A DNA stretch of 64,000 nucleotides from an uncultured Candidatus Melainabacteria bacterium (GCA_934693165.1 CAKUUX010000005.1:65789-129788); one strand, 5' to 3'; positions 28,401-35,196 are shown, counted from the first letter of the stretch. The notes: generated by a model not told the origin, from the letters alone. Made by a program: numbers and translations.

Positions 28401-31400
28401 AAAGTTCGCTATCATTTAACCAACAATAGCCTTTGCTTCCTGATACGTTTGTACTATCAGTCCAGTTAAATCTTGTATGACCACCTTTTGTATTGCTGTT
28501 TGTACAACAGTTTTTATTTGAGTTGCCTGATTCGTTCTTAACTACTACAGATGCTGATGAGCCACCTTTTCTAAATACAGGTTGGTTTGATGTTGTCTTA
28601 ATTGTACAGCACGAATTGCTTGCATTATCCCATAGCCATCCGCCCATACCGTAATCTTTACCGTATATTCTTGATGCATCTGTTTGTGATTGACAAAGTT
28701 CTTCGTCATTCAACCAACAGTATCCTCCTGAACTTGCATAGTTATTTGCAGTCCAGTTAAATCTTGTGTGTCCACCTTTTGTATTGCTGTTTGTACAACA
28801 GAATTTGTTTGAATCGTTTTGTTGGTTATATGCGCTTACTGTTGCTGATGAACCACCTTTTGTATATTTTTTTTGTGTACTATTTGATGATTTAATATTT
28901 GTATCATACTTACTTGTACAACAACGGTTGCTTGAGCTGTCCCAAGCCCAGCCTCCCATACCGAAGTCTTTGCCATAAGTACTTGCTTTGTCTGTTTGTG
29001 TTTGACAAAGTTCTGAATCGTCTAGCCAACAATAACCACCGTTTCCTGCGTAGTTTTTGTCAGTCCAGTTAAATCTTGTGTGTCCACCTTTTGCATTACT
29101 GTTTGTACAACAAGCTTTGTTTGATGCGTTTTGTTGGTTATATACCTTAACTTGTGCACTTGTTGCACCTTTACGGAATACTTCTTGTGATTTTGGAGCA
29201 GTAGTGATACTTGTATCATACTTACTTGTACAACACATTGATGTTGCACTATCCCAGTACCAACCACCCATACCGTGGTCGTTCAAGCCTGTTTGTGATT
29301 GACAAAGTTCTGCATCATTCAACCAACAGTATCCACCATTGTTTGCATAAGTCTTATCCGTCCAATTAAATCTTGTGTGATCACCTTTTGTATTTGTGTT
29401 TGTACAACAATTTTTATTTGAATTGTTTGATTGGTTATTTACATTAACTTTTGATGCAGAACCACCTTTTACGTTAATGTCTTGTGCAGCTGTCGTACGG
29501 ATAGTACAGCAAACATTGTTTGCACTATCCCAGAACCATCCACCCATACCAGCATCGTGGTTATAAGTATTATTATCTGTTTGGTCTTGACATAATTCAT
29601 TATTGTCTAGCCAACAATAGCCTCTTGTATCTGCATAAGCTTTTGCTGTCCAGATAAATCTTGTGTGTTTACCTTTTGTATTACTGTTTGTACAACAAGC
29701 TTTGTTTGAATCGTTTCTTTGGTTATATGCCAATACTTGAGCACTTGTAGCACCTTTTCTAAATACTGTTTGTGATTTATTATTAGTGTTTACGTTTACG
29801 TCATATTCACTTGTACAGCAGTGGTTACTTGCTTTGTCCCAGTACCAACCACCCATACCGTTGTCGTTACCAGAATCTGTTTGTTTTTGACAAAGTTCTT
29901 CATCATCAAACCAACAATATCCACCTTTGCCTGCATAGTTCTTGTCTGTCCAGTTATATCTTGTGTGTTTACCTTTGCTATTAACATTTGTACAGCAACT
30001 CTTTGTTGATCTGTCAGATTCATTCTTAACAGATACGTTAACTGTAGATTCTAATGTTGGTGGGTTAGCCTTGATATTACCTTTTGTCCAATATTTGATT
30101 GTATCAGCAGTTGTATTGATTGAACAGCAATCTGTTCCATCCCAATACCAACCACCTAAACCGTGGTCGTCTGATGTGTCTGTTTGTTGTTGACATAAGT
30201 TATTAATTGTATCCCAACAATAACCACTATTGCCTTTATAGTTGTTTGTGTACCATATAAATCTTGAGTGACCATTCAATGTTGATTCATTAATACAACA
30301 ACGTTTTGAATAATCATCTGTTAATAATCTATCAAATTGACCTTGATGTTGAATGTTACCATTGCCACTATCATTTGAACGTGTAGTCTTTGATGTGTCA
30401 GTACAACAAACACCTGATTTAGCATCGCCAATCCAGTTCCATCCACCTAAGCCATTGCTTGATGTAGCTGTAATACAGAATTGTGAAGCTGATGTCCAAC
30501 ATTGTGAAGGAGTTGAAGTCCAGTATTTGCTTTCGTGACCATTCTCTGCACTTTCACAACAAGATTTTGTAGCTTCAATTGGACCTTGACAACAAGATTT
30601 TGTACTTTCAGCCCACCAATGGTTTTTGTCTAAACCATTACAGCAAACTTGTGTACCTTCTGATGTACAACATCCTGAATATGTGTTATAACCAGTTGTA
30701 GCTTCTGGTACCCACCATCCACCAATACCAGCATTGGCTGTTGGAGCTACGCAGACAGCTTTTTCGTTTTCATAACAATAATTATTACCGTTGTAAGTTC
30801 TCCAGATACCTTTACAACAAACTTGGGCGTCAGTTTCTGAAGTACAACATTTATCAGCAGATGCTACGTACCATCCACCTTTACCACCTTTATCAGATGG
30901 CGCATTACATTTATCTTTTTCACTCGCAAAACAGTATTTTGGATTGCTTGTGTTATCTACAATCTTTGTTGTACAACAAGAATTTGTACTTGAAATCCAA
31001 ATACCACCTAAGCCCTCTGGCGCAGGCTTTTCACATTGTGTTTTTGGATCTTTCCAACATTTACCGTTTGCCCAGAATCCTGCTTCATGGCCGTCTTCTG
31101 TACTCTTACAGCAAGCTTCTGTAGTATTGCTTGTACAACAAGCTGATGTACCATCCCACCAAGAGTGAGAGCCACCTTTTACATCTGAATAAGCATTACA
31201 ACATGTAGCATTAACATTTGCTGCTACTGATGTTGCTGTACAACATACATTATTTTTCCATAGCCAGCCTCCAAGACCACCTGTTCCGTCTTTTCTTACT
31301 TCACGTTTACAGTATTCTTCTTGTGAAATACATTCAAAGTTTGGAGTTTGGTTTGGTTTCGGAATGTACACTTGTTGTTTTGTTGTACACATGTGTTCTG

Positions 31401-32457
31401 GCGAATCCCAACAAATTTCTTTGCCAGCTTCCCAATATCCACCATTCTTTTCACAGTTTTCTTTTGGTGACAAACATTTCTTGGTAACTGGATCCCACTT
31501 GTATTCAGGATTTAATTTTATTTGCTCATAACAATTCTTTTGGTCTTCAGGAATACATTGAATATTTCCATCAACATAGTATGAAATTGTTCCACTTGGA
31601 CAAGTTTCCGGTGCACAACCACCTGCTTTTTGCAATGCAGAACAAGCTTTTTCGTCTGCTACGCAAACAATTTTACCATCACAATTGTGACATTTATATG
31701 GTTTATCTTTAGGACAAGTAGTTACATTGAAATCTTCATAACAAGTTTCGCCTGTAGTTAAAACTACATTCGCACTGTTTAAAGGATCTCCACATCCACC
31801 TGTAAAAGGTCTGATACCATTATGGAAAATACCTAAACGATATGTATCCATACCTTCTTTGTTTGGCCCTTTATTACCGTTAATATCGATAATAATTTCA
31901 CCACAAACGCCTTTATCTCTGCCATTTACACCAGTTCCACGGCACATGTGGTCAGAAATTTTAATAGCAATTGATGCGCCATCACCTGTTCTCATTTTGT
32001 AATAATCAGATTTTGCATTGTAATTTACAGAACTTTGACCAGAAACAGTTGATTTTGGGAAACAAGTATCTGTTGTACCTGCACCACAAACTTTTGTTGA
32101 TGGGAAATAAGATTCCCAAACTTTTGCAAACATTTCATTTTGCTTAGCTTGTGTTACAGAACGCATTTTTTCAACAGAATTGTCTTTTGGATTTTTGTAA
32201 ACCCATCTATCCAAATCATCATTTTCTGCTAATGCAATTTTGTAAGAACGATTTAATTTGATTACCTGACTTTGTAATGTGGCTACTAAATCTTTATGGT
32301 TAATATCTTTTCTTGAAAAATAAACAACGCCAGTAAGAGTAGATGCTATAACACCTAATACAACAAGTGCAATCACAACTTCAGCAAGAGTAAATGCCGA
32401 TTGCTTATCGGTAAATATATTGCTCTTTAGTTTTTTGATTACATTCGTAAGCATCAA
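19498..32457 (-). CDS. Giant prepilin-type Cys-Cys-rich repeat surface protein (4,319 aa)
   Basis: The N-terminus has a type IV prepilin signature: basic leader ending QSA, then FTLAEVVIALVVLGVIAST (cleavage after Ala21, Glu at mature position 5). A pilin-like head follows to about residue 240, with CGEIIIDINGNKGPNKEGMD near 186-205. Residues 240-650 are irregular Cys-rich modules. About 650-1740 hold some eleven tandem repeats of 92-103 residues, and 1740-2090 shorter related repeats. From 2090 to the end there are CC...CCKA mini-modules interleaved with larger beta domains, including two copies of an InlB-B-like repeat. I count about 87 Cys-Cys pairs. Start is TTG 32457 (AAGGA 8 nt upstream) or ATG 32454. 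It follows a BlaI-type gene by 14 bp. Likely exported, disulfide-rich and surface-exposed; function unknown. Confidence 0.9.
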   Translation of the reverse strand: MMLTNVIKKLKSNIFTDKQSAFTLAEVVIALVVLGVIASTLTGVVYFSRKDINHKDLVATLQSQVIKLNRSYKIALAENDDLDRWVYKNPKDNSVEKMRSVTQAKQNEMFAKVWESYFPSTKVCGAGTTDTCFPKSTVSGQSSVNYNAKSDYYKMRTGDGASIAIKISDHMCRGTGVNGRDKGVCGEIIIDINGNKGPNKEGMDTYRLGIFHNGIRPFTGGCGDPLNSANVVLTTGETCYEDFNVTTCPKDKPYKCHNCDGKIVCVADEKACSALQKAGGCAPETCPSGTISYYVDGNIQCIPEDQKNCYEQIKLNPEYKWDPVTKKCLSPKENCEKNGGYWEAGKEICWDSPEHMCTTKQQVYIPKPNQTPNFECISQEEYCKREVRKDGTGGLGGWLWKNNVCCTATSVAANVNATCCNAYSDVKGGSHSWWDGTSACCTSNTTEACCKSTEDGHEAGFWANGKCWKDPKTQCEKPAPEGLGGIWISSTNSCCTTKIVDNTSNPKYCFASEKDKCNAPSDKGGKGGWYVASADKCCTSETDAQVCCKGIWRTYNGNNYCYENEKAVCVAPTANAGIGGWWVPEATTGYNTYSGCCTSEGTQVCCNGLDKNHWWAESTKSCCQGPIEATKSCCESAENGHESKYWTSTPSQCWTSASQFCITATSSNGLGGWNWIGDAKSGVCCTDTSKTTRSNDSGNGNIQHQGQFDRLLTDDYSKRCCINESTLNGHSRFIWYTNNYKGNSGYCWDTINNLCQQQTDTSDDHGLGGWYWDGTDCCSINTTADTIKYWTKGNIKANPPTLESTVNVSVKNESDRSTKSCCTNVNSKGKHTRYNWTDKNYAGKGGYCWFDDEELCQKQTDSGNDNGMGGWYWDKASNHCCTSEYDVNVNTNNKSQTVFRKGATSAQVLAYNQRNDSNKACCTNSNTKGKHTRFIWTAKAYADTRGYCWLDNNELCQDQTDNNTYNHDAGMGGWFWDSANNVCCTIRTTAAQDINVKGGSASKVNVNNQSNNSNKNCCTNTNTKGDHTRFNWTDKTYANNGGYCWLNDAELCQSQTGLNDHGMGGWYWDSATSMCCTSKYDTSITTAPKSQEVFRKGATSAQVKVYNQQNASNKACCTNSNAKGGHTRFNWTDKNYAGNGGYCWLDDSELCQTQTDKASTYGKDFGMGGWAWDSSSNRCCTSKYDTNIKSSNSTQKKYTKGGSSATVSAYNQQNDSNKFCCTNSNTKGGHTRFNWTANNYASSGGYCWLNDEELCQSQTDASRIYGKDYGMGGWLWDNASNSCCTIKTTSNQPVFRKGGSSASVVVKNESGNSNKNCCTNSNTKGGHTRFNWTDSTNVSGSKGYCWLNDSELCTDQTNGMGGWFWDSSASRCCTIKYDTSITTAPKSQTVYRKGASSATVTIYNQQNASNKACCTNSGTAGGHTRFNWTDNNYAGSGGYCWNDDSELCQTQTDKASTYGKDHGMGGWAWDSSANTCCTIKTTRAQTKYVKGGSSATVAVKNQQASSSKFCCTNSNTKGGHTRFNWIDNNYASKGGYCWLNDAELCQDQTDSSNDHGMGGWLWDSSANVCCTIKTTSSQTKYTKGGSSASVNVKNQSSSSNKACCTSTQTKGGHTRFNWTDNNYAGKGGYCWLDDAELCQSQTGLVDHGMGGWLWDSTNNVCCTVKTTSAQTKYVKGGSSARVNVKNQSNDSTRQCCTSTQTKGGHINTFWSSTTSKDNAGYCWNSKADFCKSTLSAGLKGWDYDSTNNQCCTNDTTTNSSYWNTHYYSAMTKKDQGSYSTEYCCTSTSTSNGHTNFNWINGKCWNSNSGFCTDTIANKGANGWYQDGSNCCTNSKTGTETVKGKGGTTSTITYKNNSDNSTAECCRKRGSNTRAYWLNSYCWSTLDEYCKSTNSSGARGYYSYTSSGTNYCCTNNKSGSLSGKNNGSSYSVTYKGNSAGAQTTKECCVNATSGAKTYINNRCWNNLNGYCTTSSSSGGAGGYYQYGSNCCVASGSESSVTTYGGSSASSSSTLYIKNENSTKTCCHNKTGTTWYSTSSETGGTCCTNDNGSKACCESSQNGHTAGTWSESAKTCCFDADVSEACCKAIKGSDAYMAGGKCCASKDQSASCCQGFCGDAYSYKNNSCTCVTCEDGEYIPEDSSGNVLAAKCCTSKNDDETCCTAANAPGNGSGNNFYATTMCCASGNTSAECCEATKDIYTGKKPTYYNGNCYYPSSGTEIVVCANFSRDHFKNVNVKPYTGSELNLGSGDCGIIWIGNAATIKTSAEFESTSVKYGGTTVSGNKACSYNDSGSDTTANTYSGTLSYNFSNADSTGNICILAPKTDSCAGWFVGTTCCKEDNTSSCCTSNLNPSGAGTWVSSGSVCCYDATISDACCKAMNNSNYYLEGSTCCASGNSSSACCTSTSNPKGAGKKYISSGSICCYSESDSDACCKAIKGSSYSLYGSTCSTEDPCSGWKVGSTCCTSDSTKTCCEASNNPDGAGTWVNDASTAYYDPQVTLIALNIPKAVRVNGRVLNYTPAPLFAQPAYAAVGCSLEIKASGDYKTATVGAFTPGTHSGIICGTWPDKDVTLECTTGKASVTTSGQCTFTQTGTSTTGDTAVLGTLSATNVTTGCTVTMTCTSKTLNFGDISFGGSGGDNGGDDDGGSTAGTCCHDKNASDKCCLGMSNNNYWYDGSCKTVASGFDVRVEYNSSISEVTVAGTFVANKGVKNVSSAAGTAIVATPASGNTFTQWEVVDGGCTITSATSASTTISGATSGSKYCVIKPTATAQETQEFSVALVSPTTASTLYNIVLYNSSNNEILNLNNGTVSVTSVPSGEYTLRIGTFSFGTAGAPYTMNNDLSATVSGNCTIGDKQYGSNSSSDIGSKWIVTLPNSGDKSCNITVNVSEPPSGGGGSSGCTGTYTMTVKTPDKYTFIPYGYSGTSQYKLYAKYSGASTLIDTKNEIYEGKRTGIGCGTATTSVEFNYTYPDTSTSAQNYLEISGPCKFVAVGSSSTSFAGQVEVTSPNAGDVTCTFTPKNCGSICSWVGTNGTCCASENSKECCEGASRVIPAYSCTHRKGTWASSSSTCCHDANVSYICCKAIMGESATWNGSSCSGGSSGGGSNPILSYGIVVTPNNGITSITVDGNKVTTGGTSLTIKSSSPTVNISAEVKGGYSFDKWSVSQGCNFSSGSSISTPTKLTFANVNEKSASSYMPCILNAYAKDSCDGWEVGSTCCTLENTKACCEASNNTNGAGTWATNTCCHDANASATCCKAMMGSTYDIYNGQCLSEEPCSGWKVGSTCCTLENTKTCCETTDNPDGAGTWATNTCCHNANASATCCTAMMGSGYEYSGGKCILKGSDCAGWLAGSTCCTSDNTQACCEATTNPSGKGTWVNVTTSAYYDPQNTLIALNIPDAVKMNGKVLNYTPAPMFAQPAYADGTSNVSFSLAMDTTQNFKSANVDNNCTFSVQSSGNFSMCSLASKDEYVVTLICKSGYTSKLRVGTDSSGCISKSSYNSESGTRTEMTVSRNGAGNSCKIIGDCEPNREGCSIQINTYGAVSSVSVGDLSAGYYTNFPCDGTYPMTANLGCSSGYPVIETSGWCHTGNVSNGGQISFNSCSASSCSNTQCNVIMKCMPGTPPTSGTCCHSKNASDKCCLAMSSNNYWYDGSCSTVNSGFDVRVEYDYTKISTVTVAGTSVQPKGVKNVSSASGATIVASPSSGYAFSQWEVVEGGCTIKSATSASTTISAATSGSKYCVISPLAIKPESQEFSVALVSPTFVSNKYNIVLYDSSNNEILNLNNATVSASSVPSGEYTLRIGTFGLGTDGNAYVNHSNTEASVSGNCTLGSASASNNSESDVGKKWKLTLPKSGSTSCNITVTVGDPIADCTDDSTKLCCEADSGIWVPSSSICCQSATSSDVCCKAISGSDYSLSGGNCKKGNTTGNWFFNWTIKDTSNFKKFIISTKYVTDYSADGGCSASSSPASGSCALDTNIPKIVAACKNTTSPVISIDRNDFKTYFDDTVYADGVTTNYISISPITDSSDPNYSTSSSMVVNITMDCLECQNAYFTVSTDTADNFEYFEDASGNSFFDECKTGSGNKCIASGGASSFDIGCKSGTVPAITVPSGSADYELFSPEEETSEGNLYFVRSCQNVYEAKIDCLAVTEDEWNGSGCTVSGSASVQLSSSAPSSCSFSVGGSTISSSAITIPSGTLTMTCSRGAYVPTISGACCSLTNCSVGSTTVTCNTSWGSNSDCLLSAESCAAGWVGNAGGCCYSDNSKSCCEAPSQSSSSISHTQGSYINRECCTSAEQSQICCKAIKGSSAVYDAVNKKCK
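20850..22340 (-). repeat. Intragenic duplication, C-terminal copy
   Basis: Second copy of a multi-domain block within the giant gene. It encodes, in order, YYDPQNTLIALNIPDAV, NYTPAPMFAQPAYA, then (after non-homologous sequence) a CC...CC module, an InlB-B-like domain starting SGFDVRVEYDY, and a beta domain starting EFSVALVSPT. Confidence 0.7.
23770..25020 (-). repeat. Intragenic duplication, N-terminal copy
   Basis: First copy of the same block (YYDPQVTLIALNIPKAV, NYTPAPLFAQPAYA, SGFDVRVEYNS, EFSVALVSPT). The two copies agree strongly over about 50 residues at the start and about 240 residues at the end, but differ between. Confidence 0.7.
27230..30470 (-). repeat. Tandem array of about eleven 275-310 bp coding repeats
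   Basis: Each unit encodes CCTNxxTKGGHTRFNWTD, then NYAxxGGYCWLxDxELC, then a GMGGWxWDS turn, then NxCCTxK and a KGGSSAxVxVxNQ linker: six cysteines per unit. The phrase complementary to GMGGW recurs near 27510, 27790, 28065, 28375, 28645, 28955, 29270, 29545, 29855, 30155 and 30445. Middle units are nearly identical; outer ones are more divergent. Confidence 0.85.
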
Positions 32458-32471
32458 ATACGAAATCCTTC

Positions 32472-32816
32472 TTACTCTTTTACTAGATTAACAAATTCCT
32501 GTTCTACAAAATGAATTAAATTCAAACTGTCGCCATCAAAAAATTGCTGTAACATATCTTGGATAGCCATTTTAGCCATTTCTTCCTTGTCCATGACGGA
32601 CTTGTAATAAAATTTCTTTCCAGAACGATATCTTACCAGTAATTCCTTCGTGCTCAGCCTGTCCATAACCGTTTTTACGGTAGTGTAAGCTCTTTCGATA
32701 TTCTTTTGGCTTAAATAATCGACTATATCTTTTACTGAAATATTTCTATCTTCGTCTTCTTTTTGTATTTGCCATACTATATTTAAAATTTCAATTTCAA
32801 GAGTTCCTAAACTCAT
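32472..32816 (-). CDS. BlaI/MecI-family transcriptional repressor
   Basis: 114 residues: an N-terminal winged helix-turn-helix (LGTLEIEILNIVWQ at the start, recognition region RAYTTVKTVMDRLSTKELL) and a short C-terminal dimerisation helix region. BlaI/MecI proteins bind palindromic operators and are usually inactivated by a partner M56 sensor protease (BlaR1/MecR1), but none is encoded in this window. ATG 32816 has AGAAGAGG upstream; an in-frame ATG at 32846 lacks one. It precedes the giant gene by 14 bp, so co-transcription and repression of that operon are likely but inferred. Confidence 0.88.
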   Translation of the reverse strand: MSLGTLEIEILNIVWQIQKEDEDRNISVKDIVDYLSQKNIERAYTTVKTVMDRLSTKELLVRYRSGKKFYYKSVMDKEEMAKMAIQDMLQQFFDGDSLNLIHFVEQEFVNLVKE

Positions 32817-32848
32817 CAAAACCTCTTCTTTCAATGATTTACACAAAT

Positions 32849-32865
32849 TTAACTAATAAAGTTAA
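32849..32865. promoter_or_regulatory. Candidate operator upstream of the BlaI-like gene
   Basis: Perfect dyad TTAACT-AATAA-AGTTAA, 33 bp before the repressor start codon. Position and symmetry fit an autoregulatory site; it differs from the TACA-N-TGTA core of classical bla/mec operators. Confidence 0.4.
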
Positions 32866-32909
32866 TTAAGGCTACTATTAAATTATGAATGATATTCTAA
32901 GAATTATTG

Positions 32910-33155
32910 TTATCTAGTTCTTGAACGTAGCTTAACTAAACCTGAATTTTGTGGGTTATTGTCGCCCAAATATATAATATTAGGCGCGTAACTTTGGTGA
33001 GTTTGAACAGTTCGGCGTTCAGTAACTGATTTATAATTTATGAATCCTTGTGATTTTTTAGCCGAACTTTGGGTATTTGTACTCTGTGCGATACTGAATA
33101 ACAAAATACCTAAAAATGCAGCTACACAAAGCATTCTAAGTAGATTAGAAATCAT
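32910..33155 (-). CDS. Small secreted protein, unknown
   Basis: 81 residues. Signal peptide MLCVAAFLGILLFSIAQS is followed by a basic, Ser/Thr/Gln-rich stretch ending in RSRTR. No family recognised. It stands alone, transcribed away from the pilin-head-like pair and toward the BlaI-like gene, separated from the latter by 93 bp containing the candidate operator. Confidence 0.6.
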   Translation of the reverse strand: MISNLLRMLCVAAFLGILLFSIAQSTNTQSSAKKSQGFINYKSVTERRTVQTHQSYAPNIIYLGDNNPQNSGLVKLRSRTR

Positions 33156-33268
33156 TCTTCACCGTATTCGATTATAGTAAGCCATGTATATTATACCACT
33201 ATATCACATGTTTGCCTACCCCTAATCAGCATGAATTTAATATAAATTTAAATTTCCTTTGAAATTGG

Positions 33269-33297
33269 TTTAAAAATATAATTCAATATGTTATACT
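33269..33297 (+). promoter_or_regulatory. Candidate promoter of the pilin-head-like pair
   Basis: TTTAAA (33269-33274), 17 nt, TATACT (33292-33297), followed by a normal leader with AAAGGAG before ATG 33325. Confidence 0.5.
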
Positions 33298-33324
33298 AAA
33301 AAAAAATAATAAAAGGAGTTTCCC

Positions 33325-34047
33325 ATGCGCATAACTTTTAAGACAAACACTTCTACTAAAATCGTTATATATGTAGTCATACTTATTATTATAGGTATTT
33401 TTGGATTTGGATTTATAAAAGATAAATATATTATCTACAAGACAAAATCTACTTTTAATATTTTAAGTGAAGCTTATCAAAAAACTCTTAAAACAACAGA
33501 CTTCAAATGGAATGAAAAAGATATGAGCACAACTGTATTTGCTCAGAAATTCGTTAAAAATTTACCAACAAAAACAGTTTGTGAATATTCAAATCAGGAA
33601 AATTGTTTTCCTAAATACATAAACTTCAAAAATCCACCTGAAGGACTTACTATTAATCGTACGCAAATTGGTGACTACTACAAGGTAAAATTAAAAAATA
33701 ACGTATGTGTTGCTTTTAACATACTTAGCCCAACTTGTTCTCACACTAGAGAAAGATGCGGTACAATATTTATTGACATAAATTGTGCCCAAAAAGGACC
33801 AAATAAGTTTGGTGAAGATTTGTATGATTTTGGCATCTACAAAAATGGTATTCGTACTTATATTATTGAAGCAAACCATAACCAACGTTGTTTAAATGGA
33901 ACTGGTCAAGGCTGTGCAGCATATATGTTTAAATATAAAAACAGAAATTACAAAAAATATGATAAATATGTAACTAAAGAACTTAACGAAAAAGTCAAAA
34001 AACAAGCTAAAGAAGAAAAGCGCTACCGTAGAGCCTTAACTAGATAA
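33325..34047 (+). CDS. Membrane-anchored pilin-head-like protein
   Basis: 240 residues. One N-terminal helix (IVIYVVILIIIGIFGFGF) follows a basic start, then a head domain resembling that of the giant protein: FVKNLPTKTVCEY...NCFPKYINF aligns with its FPSTKVC...CFPKSTV, and CGTIFIDIN...GPNKFGEDLYDFGIYKNGI aligns with its DINGNKGPN region. Four-plus cysteines could form disulfides. No prepilin peptidase motif is present, so it is probably a permanently anchored pilin-fold protein. First of a two-gene operon with a strong AAAGGAG. Confidence 0.75.
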   Translation: MRITFKTNTSTKIVIYVVILIIIGIFGFGFIKDKYIIYKTKSTFNILSEAYQKTLKTTDFKWNEKDMSTTVFAQKFVKNLPTKTVCEYSNQENCFPKYINFKNPPEGLTINRTQIGDYYKVKLKNNVCVAFNILSPTCSHTRERCGTIFIDINCAQKGPNKFGEDLYDFGIYKNGIRTYIIEANHNQRCLNGTGQGCAAYMFKYKNRNYKKYDKYVTKELNEKVKKQAKEEKRYRRALTR

Positions 34048-34060
34048 GATAGGAGTTATT

Positions 34061-34711
34061 ATGGATTCACTAAAAATAAAAATATCTAAAGGGTTACTAC
34101 TAATTATTTCAGTAATTATTGTAGTGGTCGTAGCTACTTTTATTATATGTAAAGTGAGAAATCAAATTATCATAAATAAAGCAAAGACTGGCTTTGAAAT
34201 CATTCAAATAGCTTACAAAAACTCGCTAAAAAAAGAAAAATATGTTTGGGATAAAAAAACAACAAAAACATCTCAGTTTGGAAATAAGTTAGCAAAATAT
34301 TTACCTACTGAAAAAAATTGCGAATACGACAACGATGGCATTTGCTACCCTAGATATATAAATTTTAGAAATAGATATAAAGATAAAACAAATTTGTACA
34401 TTTATAACTTTTATAAAATCAAGTTAAATAATGGAATGGTTGTTTTAACAAAAGTAGTAAGCCCAGATTGTACAATGGAAAGAGGCAGATGTGCAACAGT
34501 AATGATTGATATTAATGGAGCAAAAGGCCCAAATACTTTTGGTGAAGATATCTATGATTTCATTCTAACAAAAGACCATGTTGGACTATATCCAATGCAA
34601 GCTGACCATATAAAACGTTGCGTTGAAGGTCCTGGTCTAGGATGTGCTGATTATATGTTTAAATATAATACAAGAAACTATAAAAAACATATAAAAAAAT
34701 TAGGTAAATAA
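34061..34711 (+). CDS. Membrane-anchored pilin-head-like protein
   Basis: 216 residues, 13 bp downstream of its paralogue and about as long. It has an N-terminal helix (LLLIISVIIVVVVATFIICK) and the same head pattern: LAKYLPTEKNCEY...CYPRYINF, then CATVMIDINGAKGPNTFGED. Its ending (MFKYNTRNYKKH) matches the paralogue's, marking a conserved C-terminus. Followed by a long perfect terminator stem. Function unknown; a role with the giant protein is inferred from shared architecture and proximity. Confidence 0.75.
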   Translation: MDSLKIKISKGLLLIISVIIVVVVATFIICKVRNQIIINKAKTGFEIIQIAYKNSLKKEKYVWDKKTTKTSQFGNKLAKYLPTEKNCEYDNDGICYPRYINFRNRYKDKTNLYIYNFYKIKLNNGMVVLTKVVSPDCTMERGRCATVMIDINGAKGPNTFGEDIYDFILTKDHVGLYPMQADHIKRCVEGPGLGCADYMFKYNTRNYKKHIKKLGK

Positions 34712-34739
34712 AAATATTATACATATATGATAAGCATAT

Positions 34740-34778
34740 AAAGAGTCGAAATTTTATTTCATAAAATTTCGACTCTTT
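34740..34778. terminator. Bidirectional terminator
   Basis: 18-bp perfect stem (34740-34757 with 34761-34778), loop TTC, with A/T tails on both sides, between two convergent operons. Confidence 0.88.
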
Positions 34779-34801
34779 CAAATATAATAGGAATTATTTT
34801 A

Positions 34802-35185
34802 CTAACCTTCAACTACTGAAACGTTTTTTACACCTGCATTTCTAGCCTTGTCCATTAACTTAACTACTGTACCATGAACAGAATCGGGTTCTGATTGAAT
34901 AACCAATCCATCTGGATTTTCAGTAATCATACTTTTAATAGTGTTTTCCAAATCAGCTTCAGGGACTTCTTCATCATTGATAACGTATTTATTATCATTA
35001 GTAACTAGCACCGTTATCAACTTAGCATCTTTTAAATCCTCTTGTTTCACAATATCTGGAACTGTAAGATTTAAGCCTTGTTGATCCAACAATGGTGCAA
35101 TCACCATCATAATGATTAACAATACTAAGAAAATATCCGTTAATGGAGTAATATTAATTTCGTTAAAAGAATCTCTCATTGCCAT
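34802..35185 (-). CDS. exbD: ExbD/TolR-family protein (second copy)
   Basis: 127 residues. It has the conserved N-terminus FNEINITPLTDIFLVLLIIMMV, in which the Asp in the single transmembrane helix is the proton-path residue, and a periplasmic domain ending NAGVKNVSVVEG. Component of a proton-driven motor that energises a TonB/TolA-type partner. Last gene of a four-gene operon, 11 bp after another exbD. Confidence 0.9.
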   Translation of the reverse strand: MAMRDSFNEINITPLTDIFLVLLIIMMVIAPLLDQQGLNLTVPDIVKQEDLKDAKLITVLVTNDNKYVINDEEVPEADLENTIKSMITENPDGLVIQSEPDSVHGTVVKLMDKARNAGVKNVSVVEG

Positions 35186-35196
35186 ATTAATACCTC

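Noticed and set aside
27230..30470. Regularly spaced repeats that might be a CRISPR array
   Set aside because: The period is about 275-310 bp, the repeats are coding in one continuous frame, and no cas genes are present.
20616..31487. Many open frames on both strands inside the giant gene
   Set aside because: They are shadows created by the repetitive, codon-biased sequence; none has a ribosome-binding site or sensible composition.
19498..32457. Diversity-generating retroelement acting on the giant repeat gene
   Set aside because: No reverse transcriptase, accessory gene or template repeat was seen in the window.
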